Origin: a virus
IMG/VR virus record: IMGVR_UViG_3300042373_000061
Span: 1 to 25,539 of that record
Length of the DNA stretch: 25,539 bases
Strand: one strand, 5' to 3'
Both the position numbers and the translations under genes were made by a program. Every line of letters starts with the position of its first letter. Position 1 is the first letter of the stretch. Shown piece after piece: positions 1 through 5,583 of this stretch. Under the pieces are notes generated by a model. The model was not told where the DNA came from. It saw only the letters and a program-made list of their open reading frames with translations, and searched no databases.

Positions 1-298
1 GTTGTTCTATGCCGCCGCGTCTGGAAAATCGTTGCTTGGAATTAAGGTGCTGCACGATTGCGACAACCCTTCATGCGTTAACCCATCTCATCTCCACGCC
101 GGAACACAAGCTGAGAACATGAGAGAGCGTACTCAACGCGGGCGGTCGGGTAGGCGGCTGACGCAAGCGGATGCTGGAAGCATTCGGTTGCAGTTGGAAA
201 CTGGTCGCTCACAGCGGTGGGTTGCAAGGTTCTGGGGTATTTCTCAGCGCCTTGTATGGGCAATTGGAAAGGGGCGTGTATGGAACGCGAACAAGTGA
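1..298 (+). CDS. HNH endonuclease (5' truncated by window edge)
   Basis: The reading frame is open at the left edge, so the N-terminus is missing. What remains starts inside an HNH_3-type nuclease core: V-L-H-D-C-D-N-P, then C-V-N-P-S-H-L and G-T-Q-A-E-N-M. This is the His/Cys/Asn/His cluster typical of free-standing phage homing endonucleases. The last ~45 residues (LTQADAGSIR... GISQRLVWAIGKGRVW) look like the small helix-turn-helix DNA-binding tail often fused to this nuclease. Such enzymes cut DNA and promote their own spread, and do not usually serve the phage directly. The stop overlaps the next gene by 19 bases. The family call is strong; the full length is unknown. Confidence 0.85.
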   Translation, partial: LFYAAASGKSLLGIKVLHDCDNPSCVNPSHLHAGTQAENMRERTQRGRSGRRLTQADAGSIRLQLETGRSQRWVARFWGISQRLVWAIGKGRVWNANK

Positions 299-693
299 TC
301 CGCATGGCGCGTGAGGCTGGTTTGTCGAACGATTTTGGGCATTTTGGTTACCCCTATCTTCCAGAACTTGAACGCTTCGCAGCCCTTGTCGCTGACGCAG
401 AGGCAAAAAGAATGCACGCCGAAGGCATGGTCACTGTCGGCTACATGCGCCAGCAGATCGCAGCCGAGCGCAACAAGGTGGCTCAGTGGATGATGGCCCA
501 GGGCTACGCCACCGGCCACGGTGATACGACCGAAGACCTGCTGGACGAGCTGGATTGGCAGATCACTGAATCGTGGTCAAAGGTCGTCATGACCAGCGTT
601 GGGGCCGAGCGCGAGGCGTGTGCGAAGGTGTGTGAACACCAGCCACATTGGGTGGCTTGCGCCGCCGCCATCCGAGCAAGGGGGCAAGCATGA
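280..693 (+). CDS. phage hypothetical protein with EREACAKVC motif
   Basis: This 137-residue protein starts at the ATG at 280, chosen because GGAAAGGGG lies at a good distance upstream; an in-frame ATG further left lacks this. It has no transmembrane segment. The C-terminal part carries a conserved phage motif, AEREACAKVCE followed by CAAAIRARG, seen in many small early phage proteins of unknown function. Paired Cys residues there could bind metal or form a small knot, but this is inference. The middle (MRQQIAAERNKVAQWMMAQGY) looks helical. The gene overlaps the HNH gene at its start and the next gene by ATGA at its end, so it belongs to the early operon. No function can be assigned. Confidence 0.75.
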   Translation: MEREQVIRMAREAGLSNDFGHFGYPYLPELERFAALVADAEAKRMHAEGMVTVGYMRQQIAAERNKVAQWMMAQGYATGHGDTTEDLLDELDWQITESWSKVVMTSVGAEREACAKVCEHQPHWVACAAAIRARGQA

Positions 694-911
694 CTGATGA
701 AAAACTACTGGGCTTGCTTGAAGATTACTACGCAACCAACATACAGGCCATCCAAGCGATGAGATTGGCAAGGTGGCATTTTGAGTATAAGGATGACCAA
801 GTGGCTTGGAAATACTTGTTCCTTTGGCGCGAGCTGATGGATGAGCGTGATGAGATATTTGCACGTTTGGGTAACAACTGCGGTCGGGCAGTTTTGCTTG
901 CGCGGGGGTAA
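690..911 (+). CDS. small hypothetical early protein
   Basis: This is a 73-residue protein starting at the ATG at 690, which overlaps the stop of the gene before it (ATGA). A GGGGCAAG stretch just upstream may act as the ribosome binding site. The sequence is mostly alpha-helical and rich in aromatic and charged residues (DYYATNIQAIQAMRLARWHF, then YLFLWRELMDERDEIFARLG). It has no membrane segment and no motif that I recognise. It may be a small helical binding protein acting on host or phage DNA metabolism, but that rests only on its location. Its position in an unbroken coupled operon supports it being a real gene. Confidence 0.65.
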   Translation: MTDEKLLGLLEDYYATNIQAIQAMRLARWHFEYKDDQVAWKYLFLWRELMDERDEIFARLGNNCGRAVLLARG

Positions 912-913
912 GC

Positions 914-1045
914 ATGATAGAGATCATCATCACCGTCGGCGTCTTCGTCGTCATCGTCTGGTGGGCCGCGAACGCCAACTTTGACGCCTGCGACGAGTGC
1001 AACTACGACTGTCGGCAAGGGCGTGACTGCCCGAATCGCAAATGA
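914..1045 (+). CDS. 43-residue membrane peptide with Cys-rich tail
   Basis: The gene starts at the ATG at 914, three bases after the previous stop; GGGGGTAAGC serves as ribosome binding site. Residues 2-18 (IEIIITVGVFVVIVWWA) form one hydrophobic membrane segment. The remaining tail carries four Cys residues in a pattern CDEC-x3-DC-RQGRDC. The CN-x-DCRQGRDCP type of tail recurs at the end of small phage membrane proteins. The function is unknown; the tail could be a metal site or a disulfide knot. The stop overlaps the VRR-NUC start (ATGA). Confidence 0.65.
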   Translation: MIEIIITVGVFVVIVWWAANANFDACDECNYDCRQGRDCPNRK

Positions 1046-1320
1046 AAGAGTCAACAATTGAAAAATACTTCGTCGCCCAAGTCAAGGCCGCTGGCGGCAT
1101 CGCGTACAAGTTCACCAGCCCCGCGCACCGGGGCGTGGCTGACCGCGTGGTGTGCCTGCCTGACGGCAGCACATGGTTCGTCGAGCTGAAGGCGCCGGGC
1201 GGTCGGCTGTCTGAATTGCAAAAAATTTTCCAATCTGACATGGCGCGGTTGCGCCAGAACTACGCCTGTCTATGGTCAAAGGAGCACGTTGATGAATGGA
1301 TTAACAGCCTTGCCGGCTAA
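1042..1320 (+). CDS. VRR-NUC domain nuclease
   Basis: This 92-residue protein is a stand-alone VRR-NUC domain of the PD-(D/E)XK superfamily. The visible active-site pattern is E7 in the first helix, G31-V-A-D34 (the usual G-x-x-D before a strand), E48-L-K50 (the E-x-K pair), and Q60 in the following helix. These residues match the family in order and spacing, and 90-100 residues is the normal size for phage members. Family members are metal-dependent nucleases linked to structure-specific DNA cleavage. Its start overlaps the Cys-rich peptide stop. A SNF2-like helicase lies one gene downstream, a common phage pairing, so the two may act on the same branched DNA; that is inference. Confidence 0.88.
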   Translation: MKESTIEKYFVAQVKAAGGIAYKFTSPAHRGVADRVVCLPDGSTWFVELKAPGGRLSELQKIFQSDMARLRQNYACLWSKEHVDEWINSLAG

Positions 1321-1606
1321 GTACTTCGCCGTCGGCCCGTACCGCGCCGAGCAGGTCGGCCCGACATGGTGGGGCGTGATGAACAAGAACGGCGTCAACG
1401 TGCTGACGTTCGCCGAGAAGCGCGGTGCTGTGGTGACCGATGAGGCGCACGCCAAGCAGATCGCCGACGAGTGGAATCAGACTACGGAATTCGTGTACCC
1501 GCCCGACCCGTATGTGCCGCCCGTCACGCAGCGCATGACTGACGAAGAGATGACTGCGTACATCCAAAGCCGGCGCTACAACTGGGAGACAAAAAGGTGG
1601 AGCTAA
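1292..1606 (+). CDS. hypothetical protein between nuclease and helicase genes
   Basis: This is a 104-residue protein. The start is the ATG at 1292, preceded by AAAGGAG with 7 bases of spacing; the TTG three bases earlier is less likely. It overlaps the end of the VRR-NUC gene by 29 bases and the start of the helicase gene by 10 bases. The sequence has a mixed beta/alpha look (YFAVGPYRAEQVGPTWWGVM, then AHAKQIADEWNQ), followed by a Pro-rich linker and a charged C-terminus. There is no membrane segment and no catalytic motif that I recognise. Position between two DNA-processing enzymes suggests a role in the same process, but there is no direct support. Confidence 0.7.
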   Translation: MNGLTALPAKYFAVGPYRAEQVGPTWWGVMNKNGVNVLTFAEKRGAVVTDEAHAKQIADEWNQTTEFVYPPDPYVPPVTQRMTDEEMTAYIQSRRYNWETKRWS

Positions 1607-2877
1607 GACCCTACCAAGAGCAGGCGGCTGACTTCCTGTACGAGCACGACCGCGCCATGATCTTGGCGCCGGTCGGCGCGGGCAAGACGGCGATCACGCT
1701 GACGGCCATGCAGGACATGGTGCGCGACGGCCACGTCAGGCGCTTCCTCGTCGTCGCCCCGCTGCGCGTCGCCGCCAGCGTCTGGCCGCAGGAGCAGCCT
1801 AAGTGGGCGCCTTACATGCGTATGTCTATCTGCGTCGGCACGCCACGCGAGCGTCTGATGGCCTATGCAGCTGACACTCAAGTGATGGTCGTTAACTACG
1901 ACAACCTCCAGTGGCTGGCCGAGCAAGACCTAAGCACCTTCGACGGCGTGGTGTTCGACGAGCTGACGCGCCTGAAGAACCCGTCGGGCGCTAGGTTCAA
2001 GGCGCTTGCCAAGGCGCTTGACTGCCCGATCCGCTGGGGCCTGACCGGCAGCTTCACGAGCAACGGCTTGGAGGACGTCTTCGGGCAGTGCAAGATCATT
2101 GATCAGAAGCTGCTTGGCCGCAGCAAGGGCGCGTTCCAGCAGCAATACTTCTACCTCGTCAACAAGGACTACAACGACTGGCAACCGCGCCCCGGCGCGC
2201 TGGAGCAGGTCATGGCCCGGATCAAGCCGGCCACCTTCGTGCTGGAGCCAGGCGAGTACAAGGACAAGCTGCCGCCGCTTCACACGGTCGAGGTGCGGCT
2301 GGACCTGCCCGACCGCAAGCCGTACGAGGACATGAAGAAGGACTTCGTGACGCGCTTCCCGGACGCGACTGCGGTGGCGATCAACGCCGCCGTGGTGACG
2401 CAAAAGCTCTCGCAGATGGCCGCAGGGTTCGTCTACACGCCAGAGCCGGTCTGGTTCAGCAGCCACAAGTTCGACCGGCTCGAAGAGCTGCTGGCCGAGA
2501 ACCAGCAGGCCAACACGATTGTCTTTTACAACTTTGTCGAGGAACTCCATGAACTCAAGCGACGTTTTCCTTACGCCCGGACAGTTGACAGCATTGATGA
2601 CTGGAACGCCGGACGAGTACGCCTTCTATGCCTGCACCCGCGATCTGCCGGGCACGGGCTCAACCTCCAGCACGGCGGGCACCACATCGTCTGGCTCAGC
2701 CTGCCTTGGAGCCTTGAGTTGTTCGAGCAGGCCAACGGGCGCCTGCACCGATCCGGGCAGCGCCACGACGTCTGGTGCTACGTCATGATCGCCAACCAGA
2801 CGGTGGACGAGAAGATATGGGCCGCGCTGCACAGCAAGCAGGCGGTCAGCGACATTGCAATGGAGAGCCTGAAATGA
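1597..2877 (+). CDS. SNF2-like superfamily 2 helicase/ATPase
   Basis: This 426-residue protein starts at a GTG codon at 1597, with GGGAG eight bases upstream. Superfamily 2 motifs are visible in order: an N-terminal Y-Q motif (residues 6-7), Walker A APVGAGKT (24-31), Walker B variant DELT (121-124), motif III LTGS (149-152), and SNF2-type motifs V and VI near the C-terminus (HGLNLQ about 353-358, QANGRLHRSGQ about 378-388). It is compact, without accessory domains, like phage SNF2-family ATPases. The expected role is ATP-driven remodelling or unwinding of DNA during replication or recombination. It sits just after the VRR-NUC nuclease and one small gene, and its stop overlaps the next ATG. 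The DELT variant in place of DEAH is usual for this phage group. Confidence 0.93.
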   Translation: MELRPYQEQAADFLYEHDRAMILAPVGAGKTAITLTAMQDMVRDGHVRRFLVVAPLRVAASVWPQEQPKWAPYMRMSICVGTPRERLMAYAADTQVMVVNYDNLQWLAEQDLSTFDGVVFDELTRLKNPSGARFKALAKALDCPIRWGLTGSFTSNGLEDVFGQCKIIDQKLLGRSKGAFQQQYFYLVNKDYNDWQPRPGALEQVMARIKPATFVLEPGEYKDKLPPLHTVEVRLDLPDRKPYEDMKKDFVTRFPDATAVAINAAVVTQKLSQMAAGFVYTPEPVWFSSHKFDRLEELLAENQQANTIVFYNFVEELHELKRRFPYARTVDSIDDWNAGRVRLLCLHPRSAGHGLNLQHGGHHIVWLSLPWSLELFEQANGRLHRSGQRHDVWCYVMIANQTVDEKIWAALHSKQAVSDIAMESLK

Positions 2878-3050
2878 ACACCCTGAAAGACCGTATTCGC
2901 TCGACGAAGGCGCAGTTCCGCATCGCCGTCAAGCAGTACAACCAAGCGCAGCGCCTGATGGAGCGGCTGAAGAAATCACTCGAACAACTGGAGAAGAAAG
3001 ATGAACTGGCGCGAGCTAAACAAAAAGCTAAACATGCTGACCGAGGATGA
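2874..3050 (+). CDS. small helical (coiled-coil) protein
   Basis: This 58-residue protein starts at the ATG at 2874, which overlaps the helicase stop (ATGA). Almost the whole chain is a charged helix (RIRSTKAQFRIAVKQYNQAQ, then LMERLKKSLEQLEKKDELAR) with coiled-coil periodicity and a strongly basic C-terminus. It overlaps the next gene by 50 bases in another frame. There is no recognisable family. It could be a small nucleic-acid-binding or oligomerising partner of the helicase, since the two are translationally coupled; this is inference. Confidence 0.6.
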   Translation: MNTLKDRIRSTKAQFRIAVKQYNQAQRLMERLKKSLEQLEKKDELARAKQKAKHADRG

Positions 3051-3183
3051 GGTGCTGGCGCTGCTGGAGGCCGAGCGCCAAGGCGCCAAGCGTGTGACGT
3101 TCTTGGAGCGCCTGCACCAGCGGTACACCATGCTGCGGGCGGCGCGCGAACGAGTGGAACTACTGAAGGAAGCAGTCAAATGA
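3001..3183 (+). CDS. small helical protein
   Basis: This 60-residue protein starts at the ATG at 3001, with GGAGAAGAAAG just upstream. It begins MNWRELNKKLNMLTEDEVLA and continues as an amphipathic charged helix (LLEAERQGAKRVTFLERLHQ). Phages often carry one or two such small helical proteins next to a helicase; no function is known to me. It overlaps the previous gene by 50 bases and the next by 4 bases (ATGA), so three small coiled-coil genes run in a staggered chain. The start choice is supported by the ribosome binding site. Confidence 0.65.
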   Translation: MNWRELNKKLNMLTEDEVLALLEAERQGAKRVTFLERLHQRYTMLRAARERVELLKEAVK

Positions 3184-3371
3184 GCAAAATTTTTAAGGTG
3201 TTTTTGCCGCCAAGCGCCGAGACGCTGGCGCTCAAGGAATTGGAAGAGGCCAAGCGCAAGCTGCTAGCGGCTCAATCAGCGCACGAATACGCCGAGTCGA
3301 TGTGCAAGTACTACGACGTTAAGATCAAGCGCTTGACGTCGTACCTACGCCGCGCAACGGACGCGAAATGA
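3180..3371 (+). CDS. small coiled-coil protein
   Basis: This 63-residue protein starts at the ATG at 3180, overlapping the previous stop; AAGGAAG lies seven bases upstream. A short N-terminal piece (MSKIFKVFLPPSAETLAL) is followed by a long charged helix (KELEEAKRKLLAAQSAHEYA) and a basic end (KIKRLTSYLRR). The PPS-ETLAL-ELEEAKR-LL pattern recurs in small proteins of other phages. The likely structure is a helical hairpin or coiled-coil oligomer. Its stop overlaps the zinc-ribbon start (ATGA). Confidence 0.68.
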   Translation: MSKIFKVFLPPSAETLALKELEEAKRKLLAAQSAHEYAESMCKYYDVKIKRLTSYLRRATDAK

Positions 3372-3583
3372 AATGCCCGATATGCGGAACGTGGACAGAA
3401 GTAAGATTAACTAAACAGATGGGCGAGTACGTCCAGAGATCAAGGACATGCGGCAATGAGCACAAGTTCACCACAGAAGAGCGCGTCGTCGTCACAAAAC
3501 CTCGCGGGCGGCCCAGACTTCGCAAGCTGGAGCCCAATGGTGCTAACGAAGTTCGCGCAAGACTCCTACGCAAAGATGCGTGA
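3368..3583 (+). CDS. zinc-ribbon protein, NrdR-N-terminus-like
   Basis: This 71-residue protein starts at the ATG at 3368, within an ATGA overlap. It opens with CPIC, and C28 with nearby H32 (TCGNEHKFTTEE) could complete a zinc site. The layout resembles the N-terminal zinc ribbon of NrdR and of small phage transcription-regulator-like proteins. The C-terminal half is basic (KPRGRPRLRKLEPNGANEVR), which fits nucleic-acid binding. A regulatory role is inference. Its last 128 bases are overlapped by another gene in a different frame, so the C-terminal tail may be less constrained than the zinc part. Confidence 0.72.
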   Translation: MKCPICGTWTEVRLTKQMGEYVQRSRTCGNEHKFTTEERVVVTKPRGRPRLRKLEPNGANEVRARLLRKDA

Positions 3584-3662
3584 GCAGGAGGACCAGCTAG
3601 AGCAGTTGCGCCAAGACCTCAAGACGGCGCTGGAGGCTTACCGGGCCTTGTTACGCCGATAG
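3456..3662 (+). CDS. small coiled-coil protein overlapping the zinc-ribbon gene
   Basis: This 68-residue protein lies in a different frame from the zinc-ribbon gene and overlaps it by 128 bases. The ATG at 3456 has AAGGA nine bases upstream; the ATG at 3537, with TGGAG just before it, is an alternative that would shorten the protein to 41 residues. The N-terminal ~18 residues are Ser-rich, then GGPDFASWSPMVLTKFAQDS and a coiled-coil end (EQEDQLEQLRQDLKTALEAY). The C-terminal part looks like real protein. It is the last gene of the + strand operon, and its stop overlaps the end of the convergent muramidase gene. The start is uncertain. Confidence 0.55.
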   Translation: MSTSSPQKSASSSQNLAGGPDFASWSPMVLTKFAQDSYAKMREQEDQLEQLRQDLKTALEAYRALLRR

Positions 3663-4163
3663 CGTTTTGGACTCGGTTTCGACCGAGTCCAGTCGGCGCA
3701 TCCAGCCTTTGCCGAACGTGGCAAAGGTGGATAGGCTCTTGTAGTGAGCCTCACGCAGGTTACAGAACGCCTCGATAACCTCTTCGGCGGGCTTGGCTGT
3801 GGTGGCCGCAACGGTCATGGGGCCGATCTGCCCATCGGCAGTCACTCCAACAGCCTGCTGTAGAAATTTACTAGCCCGACCAACGCCAGCGTTGACGGCA
3901 CAATCAAACACGCACAGATCAACACCGCTAGGAAGGTCATCGCCGCGCACAGCGTCCCAGTAGCGCTTCTTGTACAGCGGAGAAACCATCTCAACGGTAA
4001 GCCCACGCATGTCGGCTTCAGTGGCAGGCTTTCCAGTCCATTCTTCCCAGACACGTTTGGTCACCCCCAAGTTGGTCATCCCGCCGGGATCGTCGGGATG
4101 GTTGACGTAACCGCCCTCGTACTTGAGGATGTGCTTGATCGCTTCTTCCCAGTTGTGCTTCAT
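3651..4163 (-). CDS. endolysin: GH108 N-acetylmuramidase with PG-binding domain
   Basis: This 170-residue protein starts at the ATG at 4163, overlapping the holin stop by ATGA; upstream in-frame codons would run into the holin gene. The N-terminal half is a glycoside hydrolase 108 domain with catalytic E16 in K-Y-E-G-G-Y, followed by the family pattern P-x-D-x-G-G-x-T-x-x-G-V-T. The C-terminal half (DCAVNAGVGRASKFLQQAVG, then ADGQIGPMT) is the peptidoglycan-binding_3 region usually paired with GH108. It would cleave the glycan strand of the cell wall at the end of infection. There is no signal peptide, so it needs a holin for export, and one precedes it. The length is normal for the family. 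Confidence 0.93.
   Translation of the reverse strand: MKHNWEEAIKHILKYEGGYVNHPDDPGGMTNLGVTKRVWEEWTGKPATEADMRGLTVEMVSPLYKKRYWDAVRGDDLPSGVDLCVFDCAVNAGVGRASKFLQQAVGVTADGQIGPMTVAATTAKPAEEVIEAFCNLREAHYKSLSTFATFGKGWMRRLDSVETESKTLSA
3669..3690 (+). terminator. 9-bp hairpin with TTCG loop at the convergent junction
   Basis: A perfect inverted repeat lies six bases after the last + strand stop: stem GGACTCGGT at 3669-3677, loop TTCG, stem ACCGAGTCC at 3682-3690. No T-run follows, so it is not a classical intrinsic terminator, but a strong hairpin between convergent operons suggests a stop, pause or RNA-end-protecting role. It lies inside the 3' coding part of the muramidase gene on the other strand. 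Confidence 0.5.
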
Positions 4164-4645
4164 TTTTTCGCCATCATTTCTGTCTTGGCCTGAGAGCCAG
4201 CAGACGAGCCAAAGTAGTAGGCAATGATGCCGGTCCAAGCAGTGCCCAACGACCCCAGCATCATCAAAATGGCTGGGTTGTTGCTGTCGATCTGGTTGAA
4301 GAACATCATCACCACGATGCCGAAGAATCCGACGGTGACCGCGCTAGCTAAAATGGGCGGCATCATCGAGCGGGTTGTAGCCTGCATCTCGCGGGCACTC
4401 TTGCGGTCGTCTACGGCCAGCTTCTCAAAGTTCAATCCCAATTCTTGCGCCTGCTTGGCAAGCTCAATCTCGGCCAACTTTAGCTGCGCCACTTGATCGG
4501 CGCTGAGCTTGTTGCTGGAGATCATGTCTTGGACCTTGTCCTCGTCCACGCCGATCGCTTTGGAGATGGCCGACACAGCCATGCCGGCTAGCGGGCCACC
4601 CAGCGCGGTGGCGACGGTGGGCGCGATCTGTTTAAGCCAGTCCAT
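4160..4645 (-). CDS. holin, GTA_holin_3TM-like
   Basis: This 161-residue protein starts at the ATG at 4645, with GAAGGAA upstream on its strand. It has an N-terminal Gly/Ala-rich hydrophobic segment (about 10-30), a charged amphipathic middle (KLAEIELAKQAQELGLNFEK), then two clear membrane segments near the C-terminus (PPILASAVTVGFFGIVVMMF and ILMMLGSLGTAWTGIIAYYF). This layout matches the three-TM holin family first named for gene transfer agent release. It would permeabilise the inner membrane and let the muramidase out. The gene is coupled to the muramidase by ATGA, the usual holin-endolysin arrangement. Confidence 0.8.
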   Translation of the reverse strand: MDWLKQIAPTVATALGGPLAGMAVSAISKAIGVDEDKVQDMISSNKLSADQVAQLKLAEIELAKQAQELGLNFEKLAVDDRKSAREMQATTRSMMPPILASAVTVGFFGIVVMMFFNQIDSNNPAILMMLGSLGTAWTGIIAYYFGSSAGSQAKTEMMAKK

Positions 4646-4647
4646 GC

Positions 4648-5064
4648 TTATTCCTTCTTCGTTGTGACAACGTCGTCACCCTTACGAACGGTAACCTTGT
4701 CACCCTCAACGTCAACGCGCATGGGTTGCTCAAGGCGGTCGAGCTTGTCAATCAACTGCTTCATGACCTCAAACTCGGGCTTCTCTTGTTTGGTGTTTGC
4801 GCCAGCGATGCCGTTGAGCATACTGATCAGCGCGGTCAAAGCGGCGCCCAGCAGGCCCATAACGGCGGCGATCTTCTCATTCTCCAGCACCACGCTAGAA
4901 CCGACGCCGATCACGATGATCAGCGTGATGTAGAAGAGGCCGCTTTCACCAATCGCTTTACCAGCCACTTCTTTGGCGGTGCTCTGCGCTTGCAGTCTGC
5001 TCAGCTCAACTTTGGCCTGCTCCTTGATGAGCGCCAGTTCGTGGTTCAGGTCTTGGTCTGACAT
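4648..5064 (-). CDS. lysis-cassette membrane protein
   Basis: This 138-residue protein starts at the ATG at 5064 (MSDQDLNHELALIKEQAKVE) with GAAGG about eight bases upstream; longer in-frame starts lack a ribosome binding site and overlap the neighbour. An N-terminal charged helix is followed by two hydrophobic segments (SGLFYITLIIVIGVGSSVVL and AVMGLLGAALTALISMLNGI) and a cytoplasm-like charged tail with a coiled-coil stretch and KVTVRKGDDVV. Two TM segments and position between other lysis genes suggest a second holin or antiholin. No named family is recognised. Confidence 0.7.
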   Translation of the reverse strand: MSDQDLNHELALIKEQAKVELSRLQAQSTAKEVAGKAIGESGLFYITLIIVIGVGSSVVLENEKIAAVMGLLGAALTALISMLNGIAGANTKQEKPEFEVMKQLIDKLDRLEQPMRVDVEGDKVTVRKGDDVVTTKKE

Positions 5065-5066
5065 AC

Positions 5067-5306
5067 TTACACCTTCAGCAGTTCCAGAGCCACGCCAGCG
5101 GCAACGCCAGGCAGCGCGGTCGCTATGGCGTCCCAAGCGTCAGGCTGACCTTCTTTGCGATACCACTGCTGGAACTCGTAGAAGACGCCAAACACGATAC
5201 CACCGATGGCGACGGCCCAGCCTACAGATAGAAAGTGAATCGCGCCAAGAACAACAGTCGAGCCGACGCCCATTGCGAGATGTTGTAGCTTGTCTTTTGC
5301 AATCAT
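5067..5306 (-). CDS. small membrane protein, YfiM/VanZ-like
   Basis: This 79-residue protein starts at the ATG at 5306, overlapping the preceding stop. It opens with KDKLQHLAMGVG, followed by hydrophobic segments (TVVLGAIHFLSVGWAVAIGG, then IVFGVFYEF) and a late one (ATALPGVAAGVALELL). The D-K-x-x-H, E-x-x-Q-W and D-A-x-A-T spacing resembles YfiM/VanZ-type small membrane proteins that occur in phage lysis regions. Its function is unknown; a role in membrane permeabilisation or envelope disruption is inferred only from its neighbours. Confidence 0.68.
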   Translation of the reverse strand: MIAKDKLQHLAMGVGSTVVLGAIHFLSVGWAVAIGGIVFGVFYEFQQWYRKEGQPDAWDAIATALPGVAAGVALELLKV

Positions 5307-5524
5307 TTGTCTACCTTGTTGTCGAGCTTGTCGAAAATCTTACCCAACATTCCTTTGATGTCTACCATGTCGGCGCGGTAGTCGTCGCGGGCGACGTAGT
5401 GCGTCGGCATCTGCCGCACGTCAGCGTCAAGCCGGTCGATGGCCTGGTAGATGCGGTTGAGTGTCCAGCCCCCAAAAAATCCTGCGACGGCCACGGCGAT
5501 GTTGAAGAGAATTTGGTAGTCCAT
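5303..5524 (-). CDS. single-TM, coiled-coil lysis-region protein
   Basis: This 73-residue protein starts at the ATG at 5524; a TTG at 5542 would add six residues but has no ribosome binding site. An N-terminal membrane segment (ILFNIAVAVAGFFGGWTL) is followed by a charged helical tail (RIYQAIDRLDADVRQM and VDIKGMLGKIFDKLDNK). One N-terminal membrane anchor plus a helical soluble tail is the general layout of an inner-membrane spanin, though this one is short. It is equally consistent with a holin accessory protein. It is the first gene of the lysis cassette and its stop overlaps the next start (ATGA). Confidence 0.65.
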   Translation of the reverse strand: MDYQILFNIAVAVAGFFGGWTLNRIYQAIDRLDADVRQMPTHYVARDDYRADMVDIKGMLGKIFDKLDNKVDK

Positions 5525-5583
5525 GACCGTTAATTTGACCAAACGTTCGTGCGGAGTTCAAGACAAGTGACAAGATTTTGCAG

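Noticed and set aside
1930-2550. 206-codon open frame on the - strand
   Set aside because: Antisense to the helicase gene, whose motifs are clear; the product is Val/Arg/Leu-rich shadow sequence.
1-3662. Antiphage defence or counter-defence island in the small-gene early region
   Set aside because: The genes are small, helical and coupled, but no toxin-antitoxin, restriction, CBASS, retron or anti-CRISPR signature can be recognised. The region fits an ordinary phage early operon.
5525-5583. Lysis-cassette promoter in the largest untranslated gap
   Set aside because: The 59-base gap on the - strand has several TTG-type hexamers but no convincing paired -35 and -10 sequence, so I do not call a promoter.
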